Origin: Cephalopachus bancanus
Lineage: Eukaryota > Chordata > Mammalia > Primates > Tarsiidae
Direction of reading: 5' to 3'
Assembly (NCBI GenBank): GCA_027257055.1
Contig: JAPVLO010000054.1
Span: 6,510,001-6,574,000 of the forward strand
DNA: 64,000 nt
Position 1 is the first letter of the stretch; the number at the start of each line of letters is the position of its first letter. The notes beneath the pieces were generated by a model, which saw only the letters and a list, made by a program, of their open reading frames with translations, ran no database searches and was not told where the DNA came from. Shown in pieces: positions 23,726 through 37,228 of the stretch. The position numbers and the translations under genes are program-made.

Positions 23726-24292
23726 CCAGGGAGGGGCCCCAAAACTGGAATTTACTTATTAAAAATCATGTGTTTATTCTTACATGTTTAAACGTCAATC
23801 ACCTTCAAAGTACTCTCCATTTGATGCAATCAATACACCTTGAGACGCCTTTTCCACTGCTCAAAACAGTTTTGAACTCGTTAATTTTGATGCCTTTCAG
23901 TGCTTCAGCCATTTTTTGCTTCACCTCTTCTACATTGGCAAAACATTTCCCTGTGAGGACTTTTTTCATCCAAGGAAACAACAAAAAACAGTGTGAATAG
24001 GCACGGTGGGGCATGGAGGTCATGCTGGTTTTGGTCAAAAACTGCAGAACTGCAAGAACACTCAGTGCAGCGTAGGCAGGTGTGCTTGTAAATCATCATT
24101 ATGAAATGGGCAAACTCACTGAAAGAATCTCCAAAAAAAAATGAACTGATGCCGAACACAGCCTCTCACAACAACGCTAGCTGGTACTCTGATGCTGACA
24201 GGTTCCTAGAACACCTACCTAGTGGGGAAGCCTGGACTACAAGGGGCCCACCCTCCAAGAGTTTGTTTCTGTTTTGGGGGGTGTCCCCCCCG
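23726..24292 (-). mobile_element. Internally deleted mariner (Tc1/mariner) transposon
   Basis: Flanked by TA at 23724-23725 and 24293-24294. The ends form imperfect inverted repeats that share ccccaaaac close to each end. On the minus strand, fragments of a mariner transposase C-terminal half are visible in two frames: residues like 'FLLFPWMKKVLTGKCF', 'VEEVKQKMAEALKGI' and, in another frame, 'SFSEFAHFIMMIYKH'. A full mariner is about 1.3 kb; only 567 bp remain, and frameshifts break the reading frame. Non-functional. Confidence 0.8.
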
Positions 24293-24689
24293 TATATCGT
24301 GTGTCAGTTGGAGATGAGGGCAGCGAAGAGAAACTCAGCAGGGAGGCAACAGGGCCGAGGCAGTGTGGCTATGAGGGTGGCCAGGGAGGTGGTATTCGTG
24401 CAAGCATCTTGAGGAGGGGAGGTAGGAAGCATGGCCCTAGCTATCTGTGGGAGAACACTCCAAGTAGGACTGGGGAAACGCCAACACCCTGAGTTCAGAG
24501 TGTGCGTGATAGCTATGAGGAAACACAAGGAGGCCAATGTGGCTGGAACAGAGGGAACCAGGGAGGAGGAAGTTACAGGACATGAGGTAGGGTCAGAACA
24601 GGGGAAAGAGCTATTCCAGGTGATGCCTTCTGCTGAAACCACCTCTTACGTTCTTCTCCTACGGCTGCCCAAGGCAACGTTAACCTTTT
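24293..24689. other. Unassigned sequence
   Basis: G-rich segment with several open frames on both strands (24101-24412, 24304-24642, 24431-24748). None shows a domain. Could hold an old repeat; no gene called. Confidence 0.35.
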
Positions 24690-24935
24690 ACAGCTCTCCA
24701 GATAGAGGTGAGTTCATTCACCCTTCCATGCCGTCTCTGTCTACCTAGGCTGACTCCTCATTATGCTGCAAGTCAAGCTTGATCATGGTCTTCTCTGGAA
24801 AACCGCCCCCCATCCTGATTAGACAAGCATCCCTTCATAACACCTTGTGCTCAATCCTATCCTCGTATCTGTCACACTGCGTTCCAGCTGCTGGTTTACT
24901 TATCATCCTTGCCAACTAGGCAACAAGCCTATTTT
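24690..24935 (+). mobile_element. L2-like remnant
   Basis: 'gtatctgtcacactgcgttccagctgctgg' and preceding C/T-rich text resemble L2 3' regions. Confidence 0.4.
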
Positions 24936-25189
24936 TATTTATTTATTTAGAGACTAGGTTTTGCTATATCCAAAACTATACCAAGCTGTCGTCAGAAACA
25001 CGTAAATTAGAAACAGCTTTTGTTATGCTTTTTAAAATTCTTCAATGAATCTGTTAGAGTCTTACAGAAATTCTTTCTATTCTATATTTACATTACTTAA
25101 TGTCACTGTGGCTTTTCAAGGAGGAAAGATTGAAAGCTACATCAACTATTGAGCCACAGTGAAGTTGGTATGGTTTAAAACAAAGGAAT

Positions 25190-25496
25190 GAGAAGACAGT
25201 GTGGCAATTTCTGAAAGAACTAGAAATTGACCTTCTATATGACCCACCAATTCCCCTATTGGGAATATACCCAGAGGAACTCAAATCATTCTACAAAAAA
25301 GATATCTACCCATGCATGTTTGTTGCAGCATTGTTCACAATAGCAAAAACATGGAAGCAACTGTGCTGCCCATCGAAAGAGGACTGGATTTTAAAAATGT
25401 GGTACATATACATGACAATGGAATATTATGTAGCCATAAAAAAGGACAAAATTATGAACTTCGCAGCAACTTGGATGGACTATACACACACACAAA

Positions 25497-25549
<53 letters not shown>

Positions 25550-25805
25550 GGCTATAATACTGAGTAATCTATCACAGAAACAAAGAACCGAGTATCACAT
25601 GTTCTCACTCATAAGTGGACCTTGAACAACTACTGTAATACTATAAGAAAGAGATTGGTAGTAGTGGGAAATTGCCAGGGGAGGGGGTGGGATTGCCAGG
25701 GTGGGATGAGGCACACCTCATCAACAAGGGTACCTGCATAATCAGTGTTTGTATACCTAACCCTGAATTGTACCCCGCATCTCTAAAATAAAAATAAATA
25801 AATAC
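25190..25805 (+). mobile_element. 5'-truncated strepsirrhine-type L1 with (CA)n
   Basis: From 'gaagacagtgtggcaatttctg' to 'ctgaattgtaccccgcatct' plus A-tail. ORF2 C-terminal remnant at 25199-25567 is frameshifted. A (CA)n array sits inside it. Confidence 0.9.
25486..25546 (+). repeat. (CA)n microsatellite inside L1
   Basis: More than 20 ca units, interrupted once by 'aac'. Confidence 0.95.
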
Positions 25806-26072
25806 CAAAGAAGCATCTAGAACTGAGTGAAATGGTAGAGAAGATGAAGACATTTATAAATCACTGGAGCTGCTATAAATTGCCGAGTGTTATACTACAT
25901 TTTTATACATGCTGTAGAACTATACTTATACATGTACATAGAAAACAGATCCACAGGGTATAAAACAATGTTTTGGTTATTTCTGAGTCATAGAAATTTT
26001 TATTTTTTGCTCTGTGCTTGTCTCTATTTGCTAGAGTCTCTGTCTTTTTTTGTTGTTGTTTAAGTCTGTGAT

Positions 26073-26212
26073 GAGTCAGGTGTAGTGGCTTGCACTTGTA
26101 GTCCCAGTTACCCAGGAGGCTAAGGTGAAGGGCTCTCTTGAACCCAGGAGTTTAAGTCCAGTCTGAGCAACATAGAGAGTTCCCATCTCTACAAAACATT
26201 ATAAAAATAAGA
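26073..26212 (+). mobile_element. Alu monomer
   Basis: Single arm-like unit with 'gtagtcccagttacccaggaggctaagg' and 'ctctacaaaacattataaaaat'. Confidence 0.75.
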
Positions 26213-26217
26213 ATTAC

Positions 26218-26512
26218 GGCCAGGCATGGTGACTCACGTCTGTAATCCCAGCACTTTGGGAGACCGAGGCGAGAGAATAACCTGAGCCCAGGAATTCGAG
26301 ACCAGCCTGGGTAACTTGGTGAGCCCTCATCTCTACAATAAATTTAAAAACTAGCTGGGTATGGTGGCGTGTGTCTGTAGTTCCAGCTACTTGGAAGGCT
26401 GAGGCAGAAGGATCACCTGAGCCCAACAGTGCCATGAATGTGCCACTGCACTCCAGTCTGGGCAACAGAATGAGACTCCAATTCAAAAAATAAACAAACA
26501 AATAAATAAAAT
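26218..26512 (+). mobile_element. Alu, full dimer
   Basis: ggccaggcatggtgactcac to an A-tail of (aaat)/(aaac) units. Confidence 0.93.
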
Positions 26513-26824
26513 TTCAAAAAAAAATTCATGATAAAACTCAATAATAAGAAAATGAGCCCAATTATAAAATGTGCAAAAGATTGGAACAGACACCTCGCCA
26601 AAGATCACCTCATCAGATAAGCATTTGGAAAAATGTTCAACATCTTTTGTCATTAGGAAATTACAAATTAAAACAACAACACACTATTAGAATGGCTAAA
26701 ATCCAAGACACTAATAGCACCAAATTCTGGCAGAGGTGAAGTAACAGAAATTCATATTGATTGCTGGTGGGAATATAACATGGAGCAGTCACTTTGTCTT
26801 TGTTTTGTTTTTTTGGTACAGGGG

Positions 26825-27114
26825 ATTTTTTTTTTGAGTTGGAATCTCACTCCATTGCCCAGGCTGGAGTGCAATGGCATGCTCATGGCCACCCCAGCGT
26901 CGACCTGCCGGGCTCTGGTGATTCTTCCACCTCAGCCTTCCAAGTAGCTGGAACTACAATCACGTGCTACCATGTCCAGCCAATTTTTTATTTATTGTAG
27001 AGATGCGGTCTCACCAAGTTGCCCGGGCTGGTCTTGAACCCTCGGGCTCAGGAATCCCACTCACCTTTGCCTCCCAAAGTACTGGGATGACAGGCTGAGT
27101 CACTTAGCCCAGCC
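26825..27114 (-). mobile_element. Alu in GAPDH pseudogene 3'UTR
   Basis: Inserted beside the former polyadenylation signal; target duplication caggggatttt on both sides. Confidence 0.95.
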
Positions 27115-27292
27115 AGGGGATTTTATTGATGGTCCATGACAAGGTGGGACTCTCTAGATTATCCCCACCCTGATTCTTCAGGGGATTTGGCATGGACACT
27201 GTGAAGAGGGAAAAGTTTCAGTGTGGCCAAGGACTGAGCATGGCAGGGACTTCCTAGCAGCTGAGGGTCTCTCTCTGCCTCTTGTGCTCTCA

Positions 27293-27526
<234 letters not shown>

Positions 27527-27549
27527 TCAGATGCCTGCTTCACCACCTA

Positions 27550-27768
<219 letters not shown>

Positions 27769-27771
27769 CTA

Positions 27772-27914
<143 letters not shown>

Positions 27915-28304
27915 GCTGACAATTGTGAGATTGTTCTGGTACTTCTCATGGTTCATGCCCATCACAAAGATGGAGGTGTCAGCAGTGGGGGAAGAGATGA
28001 TGACCCTTTTGGCTCCTCCCATAAGGGACCCCCAGCCTTCTCCAAGTAGCGAAGACACCAGTGGACTCAACTACATCATCAGCGCTGGCGTCACCCCATT
28101 TGATGTTTGTGGGAATCTTGCTCCTGCAAGATAGTGATGGGATTTCCATTGATGACAAGCTTCCTGTTCCCGGTCTTGACGGTGCTGTGGAACTTGTCAT
28201 GGGTAGAGTCACTCTGGAACATGGAGACCATGTAGTTGAGGTTAATGAAGGGGTCATTGATGGTGACAAGATCCACTTTGCCAGAGTTAAAAGCAGCCCT
28301 GGTA

Positions 28305-28600
28305 AGCCGGGCTTGGTGGCTCAGCCTGTAATCCCGCGCCTTTGGGAGGCTGAGGTGAGTGGATTGCCTGAGCCCGCGGGTTCGAAAACCGCCTGGGCAG
28401 CGAGACCTCATCTCTACAATAAATAAAAAAAAAAAAATCAGCCAGGCGTGGTAGCACGCGCCTGTAATTCTGGCTACTTGGAAGGCTGAGGCGGAAGGAT
28501 CGCCGGAGCCCAGCAGGTCGAGGCTGCAGTGGCCGGGAGCGGCCACTGCACTCCAGTCTGGGAGACAGAGTGAGACTCCAACTCAAAAAAAAAAAAAAAA
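28305..28600 (+). mobile_element. Alu, young subfamily, in GAPDH pseudogene codons
   Basis: CpG-rich, with the 5-nt left-arm deletion (gggcagcgagacc). Target duplication aagcagccctggt at both ends. It splits the region encoding the GAPDH N-terminus (TRAAF). Confidence 0.97.
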
Positions 28601-28959
28601 GCAGCCCTGGTGATCGGGTGCCCAAGACAGCCAAATTCATTCACTCTGGCCTTCGTCTTCTCTGTGGCATCTCGGGGATGTGGTTGATGCTGCATGAAGG
28701 ATGCGGCTGTCTGAAGATGGGAGGAGCAGAGAGCCAGAACAACCACTTTGGAAGACAGTTGGACAGTTCCTTACAAAATTAAGCATACTCTTATCATACA
28801 GTCTAGCAATTGCACTCCTTGGTATTTATCAAATGAATTGAAAATGTATGTCCACACAAAAACCTCTGCACAGATATTTATAGCAGCTTCTTTTATAATT
28901 ACAAAACCTGAAAGCAACGAAGATGTCCTTCAGTGTAAATGGGTAGATAAATTGTGGTA

Positions 28960-29252
28960 GGCCAGGCGCGGAGACTCACGTCTATAATCCCAGCACATTG
29001 GGAGGCTGAGGTGAGAGGATTGCCTGAGCCTACAGGTTCAAGACCAGCCTGAGCAGCTTGGCGAGACCTCATGTCTACAATAATTTTTAAAAATTCGCCA
29101 GGCATGGTGGTGCGTGCCTGTAGTTGCAACTACTTGGAAGGCTGAGGTGGAAGGATCGCCTGAGCCCAGCAGGTCAAAGTTGCGGTGGCCATGAGCGTGC
29201 CATGGCATTCCAACCTGGGTGATGGAGTAAGACTCCAACTCAAAAAAAAAAA
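28960..29252 (+). mobile_element. Alu in L1
   Basis: ggccaggcgcggagactcac to A-tail; flanks taaattgtggta / aatgtagtac reconnect the L1. Confidence 0.94.
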
Positions 29253-29645
29253 TGTAGTACATCCTAAGTGAAGTAACACAAGAATAGAAAACCAAATACT
29301 GCATGTTCTCACTTACAAGTGGGAGCTAAGTTATGGGTCTGCAAAGGTATATAGAATAGTATAATGGACACTGGAGACTCAAAATGGGGAGGATGAGGAG
29401 GGAGGGAGGGAAGAAAAATCATCTGTTAGGTACAAATACACTAATAGGGATGTCAGGTACACTTAAAGCCCAGACTTCTTCACCACTATACAATACCTCC
29501 ATGTAACCCAAACCGTTTGTACTCATAAAACTATGGAAATAAAACGATTATGAAAAAAATTTTTTAAAGATTATAGTACACAGAGATAGTAAAACATTAT
29601 TTAGTGCTAAAAAAAAATAATGAAATTTCAAGCCATTGAGAGCAA

Positions 29646-29924
29646 GGCAGGCACAGTGGCTCATAACTGTAATTCCAACTCTTTGGAAGGCTGAGGAGAG
29701 AGGATTGCTTGAGCCCAGCAGTTCAAGACCAGCATAGGTAACATAGTGAGACCTCAAAATTAATAAGCCTGGTGTGGTGGTGCATGCCTATAGTCCCAGC
29801 TACTCAGGAGGCCGAGGCAGAAGGATCTCCTGGCCCAGGAGGTCGAGGTAGCAGTGAGGACATGATTGTGCCACTGCACTCCAACCTGGTGACAGAGTGG
29901 AGTGTCACCTGACTCAAAAAAAAA
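29646..29924 (+). mobile_element. Alu, full dimer
   Basis: ggcaggcacagtggctcata to A-tail. Confidence 0.92.
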
Positions 29925-30147
29925 GACTACATATCGTATGACAATTATATGACATTCTAGAAAAAGATGAAACTATGGAGAGAGTAAAAAGATCAGTGGT
30001 TACCAGTGCTTAAGGGGGAGAGGAATGAGAAGGTGGCACACAGGACAATTTTAGGGTAAAGAAACTATATGATACCATAATGGTGGATGCATGTCATTAT
30101 ATATTTGTCCAAAGCCATAGAATGCACACCACCAAAAGTGAACCCTA

Positions 30148-30432
30148 GCCGGGCTTGGTGGCTCAGCCTGTAATCCCACGCCTTTGGGAGACTGAGGTGA
30201 GTGGATTGCCTGAGCCCGCAGGTTTGAGACCCACCTGGGCAGCGAGACCTTATCTCTACAATAAATTAAAAAATCAGCCGGGCGTGGTAGCGAATGCCTG
30301 TAATTCTGGCTACTCGAAAGGCTGAGGCGGAAACATCGCCGGAGCCCAGCAGGCAAGGCTGCAGTGGCCGGGAGCGGCCACTGCACTCCAGTCTGGGCGA
30401 CAGAGTGAGACTCCAACTCAAAAAAAAAAAAA
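30148..30432 (+). mobile_element. Alu, young subfamily
   Basis: 5-nt deletion variant (gggcagcgagacc); target duplication aagtgaaccctA at both ends. Confidence 0.96.
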
Positions 30433-30622
30433 GAAGTGAACCCTAATGTGAACCGTGGACTCTGAGTGATAATGAGGTATCAGTGTGGGCTCATCAATTG
30501 TAACAAATGCAGCACTCTGGTAGGAGGTGTTGATGGCAGGGGAGGCTGTTGGGAACAGGGGTAGATGTGACTCTGTACTTTTCACTCAATTTTGCCATGA
30601 ACCTAAAAATAAAATCTATGAA

Positions 30623-31245
<623 letters not shown>

Positions 31246-31630
31246 TCCAGCAAAATGCAACACAAGGGCCCTTGGACTTTCTTGTATTCCTTCTTGTTCT
31301 GGGAACAGAAATATTCATGATAATAAAGGCCAGTGATAGCATTCCGAAGTTCCAGGAATATGTGCTTCAGGATTGCAGTATTTGAAGGTAGTTACAAATA
31401 ACCATCTCTGAGGAAGATGTCTAGAAAACTGCCTCATCTGACTTCAGAATAAACTAGCAATTCCAATTAGTCAGCTGGTTGGATTAGATGGAGAACAAAG
31501 ATGTATAGCCATTCCCCATTACTTCATTAGCTTATCAAAAGAAATTTACATCTAGATGGAAGGCATTAGAAGATGAATAGAATCATGGAGTTACAAGAGG
31601 GAATTCCACACTTTCCTAAATTTGGACGGT
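31246..31630. other. Unassigned sequence
   Basis: No family or exon recognised. Confidence 0.4.
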
Positions 31631-31632
31631 TC

Positions 31633-31893
31633 TTTTTTTTTTTGAGTTGGAGCCTCACTCTCTCACCCTGGCTGGGGTGCAATGGTATGATCTCGGCCAC
31701 CACAGCCGCAACCCACTGGATCAGGAGATCCTTCCTCTTCATGCGCCACCACACGTGGCTAATTTTCGATTTATTATAGAGACAGAGACTCACCATGTTG
31801 TCCAGGCTGGTCTTGAGCTCCTGGGCTCAGGCAATCCTCTCACCTCTGCTTCCCCAGGTGCTGGGATTACTGGTGTGAGCCACCACGCCCAGC
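31633..31893 (-). mobile_element. Alu with internal deletion
   Basis: Jumps from 'gatccttcctcttc' to 'atgcgccaccacac', losing about 30 bp of the right arm. Confidence 0.92.
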
Positions 31894-32129
31894 AATTTGG
31901 ATTGTTCTTAGCAGTGTTTAACTCTCCCTAATTCTCTGCAAGACCACTTGATCATAGCATTCTCATCAGGGAGCATTGTGCTTCCTGTATTTCCTTCAAA
32001 GTCTTGCCGCCCTAAATCTCATGCCTCAAGACCGCCAAAGGGTTGGTATATGCAATTCTGCATTGTCTGTGATTGAGAACTAGTCGATCTGGGTAACATT
32101 GATGATAAAAAAATTGATAATCATACCTG

Positions 32130-32335
32130 ATGTTTTATGGAAGGTATGCAGTTACCATACACTGTCCTATGTATTTTTCTTGCATTCACTCATCTAGTCT
32201 GTGTGATGAACCAGTGAGGTGAATACTAACATTGTCTTATTTTACAGGTGAGGAATCAAGGCTCAGAAAGATTACTGTGTTACTAGATATCAGCTCGTAA
32301 GCTGGGGAAGCAGCCTGGCCACTCTGTCATACCAT
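32130..32335 (-). mobile_element. MIR SINE
   Basis: Antisense: 'tgtcttattttacaggtgaggaatcaaggctcagaaag' with flanking MIR text. Confidence 0.8.
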
Positions 32336-32648
32336 CTCTTAAGGACAATAGTTAGCTCCAGGGCCACCAAAAATCATCCTGTAGTTTGTTTGGTTGGGCA
32401 GTGTTGTCACCCTACGTCTGCTTTCAAGGTTTCAGTGTTCTACACTATACAAAGAACTCTATGCTGCTTATGTTTTGAGAAATTTATGTCACTTGAATTA
32501 TTTATAGCTGTGAACATTATCTCCTTGTTTTGTTTTTAACTGTCAAAATATGCCTATAGATGCTAATTTACTGGGCAACTTTAACTAAAAAACTAGGTCA
32601 ACTCAGGGAGAAAGCATAACTTTTAAATAGGTTTAATAATTTTTAAAA
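32336..32648. other. Unassigned sequence
   Basis: Nothing recognised. Confidence 0.4.
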
Positions 32649-32649
32649 A

Positions 32650-32792
32650 GCCAGACATAGTGGCTTGTGCCTGTAAGTCCAGCTACTCAGGAGACTGAGA
32701 CAGGAGAAACGCTTGAGGCCAGGAGTTTGAGACCAGCCTGGGTAACAGAGCGAGACACCTTCATCTCTAAAGTAAATAAATAAAAAATAATA
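32650..32792 (+). mobile_element. Alu monomer
   Basis: Right-arm-like start 'gtgcctgtaagtccagctactcaggagactgag' and A-tail; a free or truncated monomer. Confidence 0.75.
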
Positions 32793-32812
32793 ATTTAAAA
32801 GTATAAACTAAA

Positions 32813-32948
32813 CTGAACACGGTGACTCAGACCTGTAATCCTAAGGACTTTAAGAGGCTAAGCAGGAGGATTGCTTAAAGCAAGAGCTTAGGATCAGCCT
32901 GGGCAATATAGTGAGACTCTGGATCTATAAAAAATCAAATTTTTAAAA
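32813..32948 (+). mobile_element. Alu left monomer, old
   Basis: 'gaacacggtgactcagacctgtaatcctaa' to 'atctataaaaaatcaaat'; a separate unit 20 bp from the previous one. Confidence 0.75.
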
Positions 32949-34045
32949 AGCATAAACTGTTTTATATCTAAATATTTTGCATTTTAGTGGTAATGTATTT
33001 ATTCATCCAATAAACACTTTATTTTTTTTTTGAGGCCCAGCCACAATTAGATAGGAGAATTAACTAAACAATAACACAGTTCTTACCCTAAAGAAGCATC
33101 CAGTCAAATAAGGGAGAAATGCAGAAAATGGAGCTCATTTATTCATTCATCATTATATATGTATTTAAGGCTTGTCGTATGTCAAACTCTGCTTTGAGTC
33201 CTAAAGGTATAGAGAGACTTTAGGTTGTTAATCAGCAGACAGGATAAATGCTTCTCATACTAAAATATATTTTCAGACAAGTCAAAGTAAAATTGCTGTA
33301 ATTTCCTCACAGAATCTTCTCAAATCATTCTCTCCTATGGTGGCTTTGGAGAGATGTTCAAAATGTACCTTTTAAGTTTTTAAAATTTTTGATAAGCCCC
33401 GAGCTTAATTTCACTGCCTATCATAAAAAGAATGACATTTTATGCATCATATAAGTATTAATGACTGTGATTTTTAAATCTTCAGTGTTAGTAACAATAT
33501 AGTGCTTCAGAGTATGGTGCATTTTCACAGACATTTCATTTACTTATAAAACCCTGGAGGGAAGGTGTTACTTATTTCCATCCCTTCCTGAAGGATTAAG
33601 TTAACTCAGCGAGGTTGAGCAATTTATCTGTGGTCCTTTCACTCATAGGTAAAGTCAAGTCTTATGTCAATTTCACAATGACATTACAAAATCCCCTATA
33701 TAGTATGCTTTTCAGTCTTGACAGAGATGCTATTGTTTATCGATAGTTTAATAAAATATTTATGTTACAACAATTCAATATGAAAGAGATAAATATTTCG
33801 AACCATCTGAGAAAATACTTTCCCGGATGATGGTTGCCTATGACACAAATAATGATGAGGTCCATGACATATTGTATGACTGTAGTGTCAAATAACTCAT
33901 ACTTTATTAGCCATCAACCAGTTTTGCAGTGAAAACAGTCCTTGAACTGTTTAGTTTGGTTAATTTCACTAAATAGTATGGGCAACCATCGGGAAATGCC
34001 CGGGAAAGTGATGCCATCTAGTGGTAAGAATCAGGCAGATGTAAT
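32949..34045. other. Mostly unique sequence with a MIR
   Basis: An antisense MIR fragment lies at about 33500-33640 ('cacagacatttcatttacttataaaaccctggagg', 'aactcagcgaggttgagcaat'). 'tgtatttattcatccaataaacact' (32993) suggests an L2 tip. The rest is unassigned; no gene. Confidence 0.45.
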
Positions 34046-34700
34046 ATACCTGCAATAAATGACAAAATGTAGATGAACCTTGAAAACATTGTACTAAGTT
34101 AAAGAAGCCAGATACAAAGGTTACGTATCATATGATCTCATTAATATAAAGTGTCCAGAATAGAAAAGTCCACAGAGACAGAAGGGAGGCGGGCCAGGGG
34201 CTGAGGGAAGATCACTGCTAATGGGTGAAGTTTTCTTTCCGGCGATGCAGATGTTTAGGAACTAAATGTTCTGAATGTTCTAGATGTCGTGCAAAGTCAT
34301 GAATGTACTAAATGCCACTGAATTTTTCATTGTAAATACAGCAAATGGCCGGGCTCGGTGGCTCAGCCTGTAATCCTGAGCTTTGGGAGGCCGAGTTGAG
34401 TGAATTGCCTGAGCCTGCAGGTTCTAGACCCGCCTGGGCAACTTGGCGAGACCTCACCTCTACAGTGAATCAAAAAAATTAGCCGGGCGTGGTAGCGCGC
34501 ACTTGTAGTTCCAGCTACTCGGAAGGCTGAGGCGGAAGGATTGCCGGAGCCCAGCAGGTTGAGGCTGTGGTGGCTAGGAGCTTGACACTGCATTCTAGTC
34601 TGGGCGACAGAGACTCCAACTAAAAAAAAATACAGCAAATGTATAGAACACATGATTTTGTAATATCCATATTTGCACAAACATATAATAAATCACATTT
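34046..34700 (+). mobile_element. Old L1M 3'UTR, split by an Alu
   Basis: 'tagatgaaccttgaaaacattgtactaagttaaagaagccagataca' and 'gtcatgaatgtactaaatgccactgaatttt' are L1M 3'UTR text; resumes after the Alu. Confidence 0.8.
34348..34629 (+). mobile_element. Alu, full dimer
   Basis: Target duplication aatacagcaaat on both sides. Confidence 0.96.
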
Positions 34701-35120
34701 TTCCTGTCATAGGCTGACTAAGGCAGTGTTCTAGGTGCTATAAAAAGATGAAGACGCAAAAGTCAGTTTCTATTTTTAAAACTTATAATTCAGTGGTGAA
34801 GGGTTGTACATTTAAACAACAATACTAGAAGGCAGAATGTGATCAGTGATACAAAGGAGATAAAAGATAACTACTCTGGTCCCCTGGAGAAGGACAGCAA
34901 CACCTCCTGGTGAGGGCCCAGACAAGGTGGCCCTGCAGGACAGACTCTGTAGAAGGTAATTTCTGATCTGGGGCTTGATGGGAACCAACATGCTGGGTGG
35001 AGAACCTCAGCTTAAATTTATATGCCCTGCCATCATGCCCAACAGACACCATGGTGTGTATCTCTCTGATGACTGTTCTAGCCGTGAGATCTAGACACCA
35101 ATATTCTGAGCAGTCACTCT
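34701..35120. other. Possible ancient repeat
   Basis: 'aaggcagtgttctaggtgctataaaaagatgaag' and 'ttctgatctggggcttgatgggaacc' recall a widely dispersed mammalian repeat; not named. Confidence 0.35.
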
Positions 35121-35176
35121 CACCTCAAGGACACTAGGCAAGTATCTGGAAGTGAATTCCCGCTATGCTGCTTTGA

Positions 35177-35193
35177 CTGAGAGAGAGAGAGAG
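35177..35193 (+). repeat. Short (GA)n
   Basis: Eight ga units. Confidence 0.8.
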
Positions 35194-35336
35194 CAGTCTG
35201 TGGAGTCCTTCGTGCAGAATAACTCAAAATAAATTGTGTAAGATGACGCGTAACTCCTCACTCCTTAAATGTGAGTTGTGCATAGTGACTTTCTCCAAAG
35301 AATCCAGAATGGAGAGAGAAGAAAGAAGGAAACTTG

Positions 35337-35625
35337 GCCGGGTGAGTGGCTCATACTTGTAATCCCAGCACTTTGAGAGGACAAGGTGGAAGGATTGCCT
35401 GAGCCTCAGAGTTTGAGACCACCCTAGGCAACATAGTGAGATCCCATCACTACAAAAAATTAGCCAGGCATGGTGATGTGCACCTGGTCCCAGGAACTCC
35501 GGAGACCATGGCAGAAGGATCACCTGAGACCAGGAGGTCGAGCCTGTGGGAAACTGTGAGTGTGCCACTGCACTCCAGCGTGAGTGACAGAGTGAGACTC
35601 TGACTCAAAAAAAAAAAAAAAAAAA
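35337..35625 (+). mobile_element. Alu, full dimer
   Basis: gccgggtgagtggctcatac to a 19-nt A-tail. Confidence 0.93.
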
Positions 35626-35629
35626 GCAG

Positions 35630-36475
35630 CAGGGAGGGAGTACTTGACAAATACTACCTTAGCCAGGTGATCAAGGTCAGCATCATCAGTGAGAGGTCAG
35701 GTTGATAGTTTTACTCTGACATAATGTGACACGATGGCACTTTACCTCTGTGGTTTTCCTCTCCCAAATCCATGACCCCAACTGAATTATGAGAAAACAC
35801 CAAATAATTTTCAACTGAGGGATGTTCTGCTAAATGCTTGCCCAGTACATCTCAAAGCCATCAAGCTCATTCCAATGAAGAAAAGTCTGAGAAACTGTTC
35901 AAAGCCAACAGGCATCTAAGGAGACACAGCAACTACATGTACTATGCTGTGAGTGGATTGCCTGAGCCTGTGGGTTCAAGACCCACCTGGGCAACTTGGC
36001 GAGACTTCATCTCTACAATAAATTTAAAAATCAGTCGGGTGTGGTAGTGTGTGCCTGTAATTCCAGCTACTCTGAAGGCTGAGGCAGAAGGATCGCCAGA
36101 GCCCAGCAGGTCGAGGCTGCGGTGGCCGGGAGCGGCCACTGCACTCCAGTCTGGGCGACAGAGTGAGACTCCAACTCAAAAAATAAAAATTAAAACAAAA
36201 TAAATGTACTATGCTATCCTGGATGAGATCCTGGAACAGAAAAAGAACATTAGGTAAAACCTATGGAAGTCTGAATAAAGGATGGACTTTACTTAATAAT
36301 AATGTATTAATATTGGTTCATTAATCACAACAAATGTACTATGCTTTCCTAAGATGTTAACAGAAGGGGGAACAGATGCAGGAAATTGGAATCTCTTGAT
36401 TTTCACATTCTTTTTTTCTCTAAATCTAAAACTGTTCTAACATAAACATATACTTTAAAATACATGTCAGCACAG
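35630..36475 (+). mobile_element. L1ME-type 3'UTR, split by an Alu
   Basis: 'accttagccaggtgatcaaggtcagcatca', 'gacacgatggcactttacctctg', 'tcctggatgagatcctggaacagaaaaagaacatt' and 'ctaaatctaaaactgttctaac' follow an L1ME 3'UTR in order. Confidence 0.82.
35949..36203 (+). mobile_element. 5'-truncated Alu
   Basis: Starts inside the left arm (gtgagtggattgcctgagcc). A target duplication (atgtactatgct) shows it inserted already truncated. Confidence 0.95.
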
Positions 36476-36558
36476 AATAAAAGCATAGATTTGTATTCTA
36501 TTTCATGCACTGAGACAAATACAGTAACGTATAGAATACTTGTAGACCCAAATCTATC

Positions 36559-36727
36559 TTTTTATTTTTTATTTTTTGAGAGACAGGGTCTCACTCCTGT
36601 CGTCCAGGCTGAATTGCAGTGACATGATCATAGCTCACTGCAGCCTTGACCTCCTGGGCTCAAGGGATCTTTCTGCCTCAGCCTCCCAAAGCATCGGGAT
36701 TCCAGGCATGAGCCACTGCACCCGGAC
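36559..36727 (-). mobile_element. Alu monomer
   Basis: One antisense arm from 'gagagacagggtctcactcc' to 'gccactgcacccgg'; the junction 'cctcagcctcccaaag' suggests recombination between arms. Confidence 0.82.
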
Positions 36728-37228
36728 TCAATCCCATCCTATTTCTCGACATATAAAGCCACTTGATATTCACCTCCTAACCCTTTGTCCTCTTCCCATA
36801 ACCTTATCTTGAAATTATTCCCATATATGTTTTTTATGTTTTTAACACATGTGTATCCATAACTAATTTAGCATTAAAATTATATATTTCCACAAATACC
36901 TACAAATGCAAGTGAATAGAAAAAATTGGAAATGTACTGTCTGCACTGACATTAGGGCTTGCTTCAGGGAGAATGGAAAGTTGAATAAAACAAGAATGAA
37001 ATAGAATTCTCATCTGTCATGTTATCACTGAAATATTTCAAGGAGATTGTGTTACTTTTATTACTTTCACATCGGCAAAAGGAACATGGTTTTGATCTCA
37101 TCAACCTTCTGCTTAGAAAAAATGTTTGCTAGCTTCCTTCATGCCACACAGAGCCCTGCAGCCAGCTCTCCATTTTTATTCATGCTGAAATGTTACAAGC
37201 ATCCGCCTTCCACATTCTTTCCTGCCCA
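36728..37228. other. Unassigned sequence
   Basis: No family or exon recognised; short frames only. Confidence 0.4.

Noticed and set aside
23805..24159. Active mariner transposase gene
   Set aside because: Frame changes and only about 40% of the usual element length remain; the N-terminal DNA-binding half is absent.
28091..28640. Frames of 117-151 codons
   Set aside because: Alu inserted in the GAPDH pseudogene; part GAPDH, part Alu reading.
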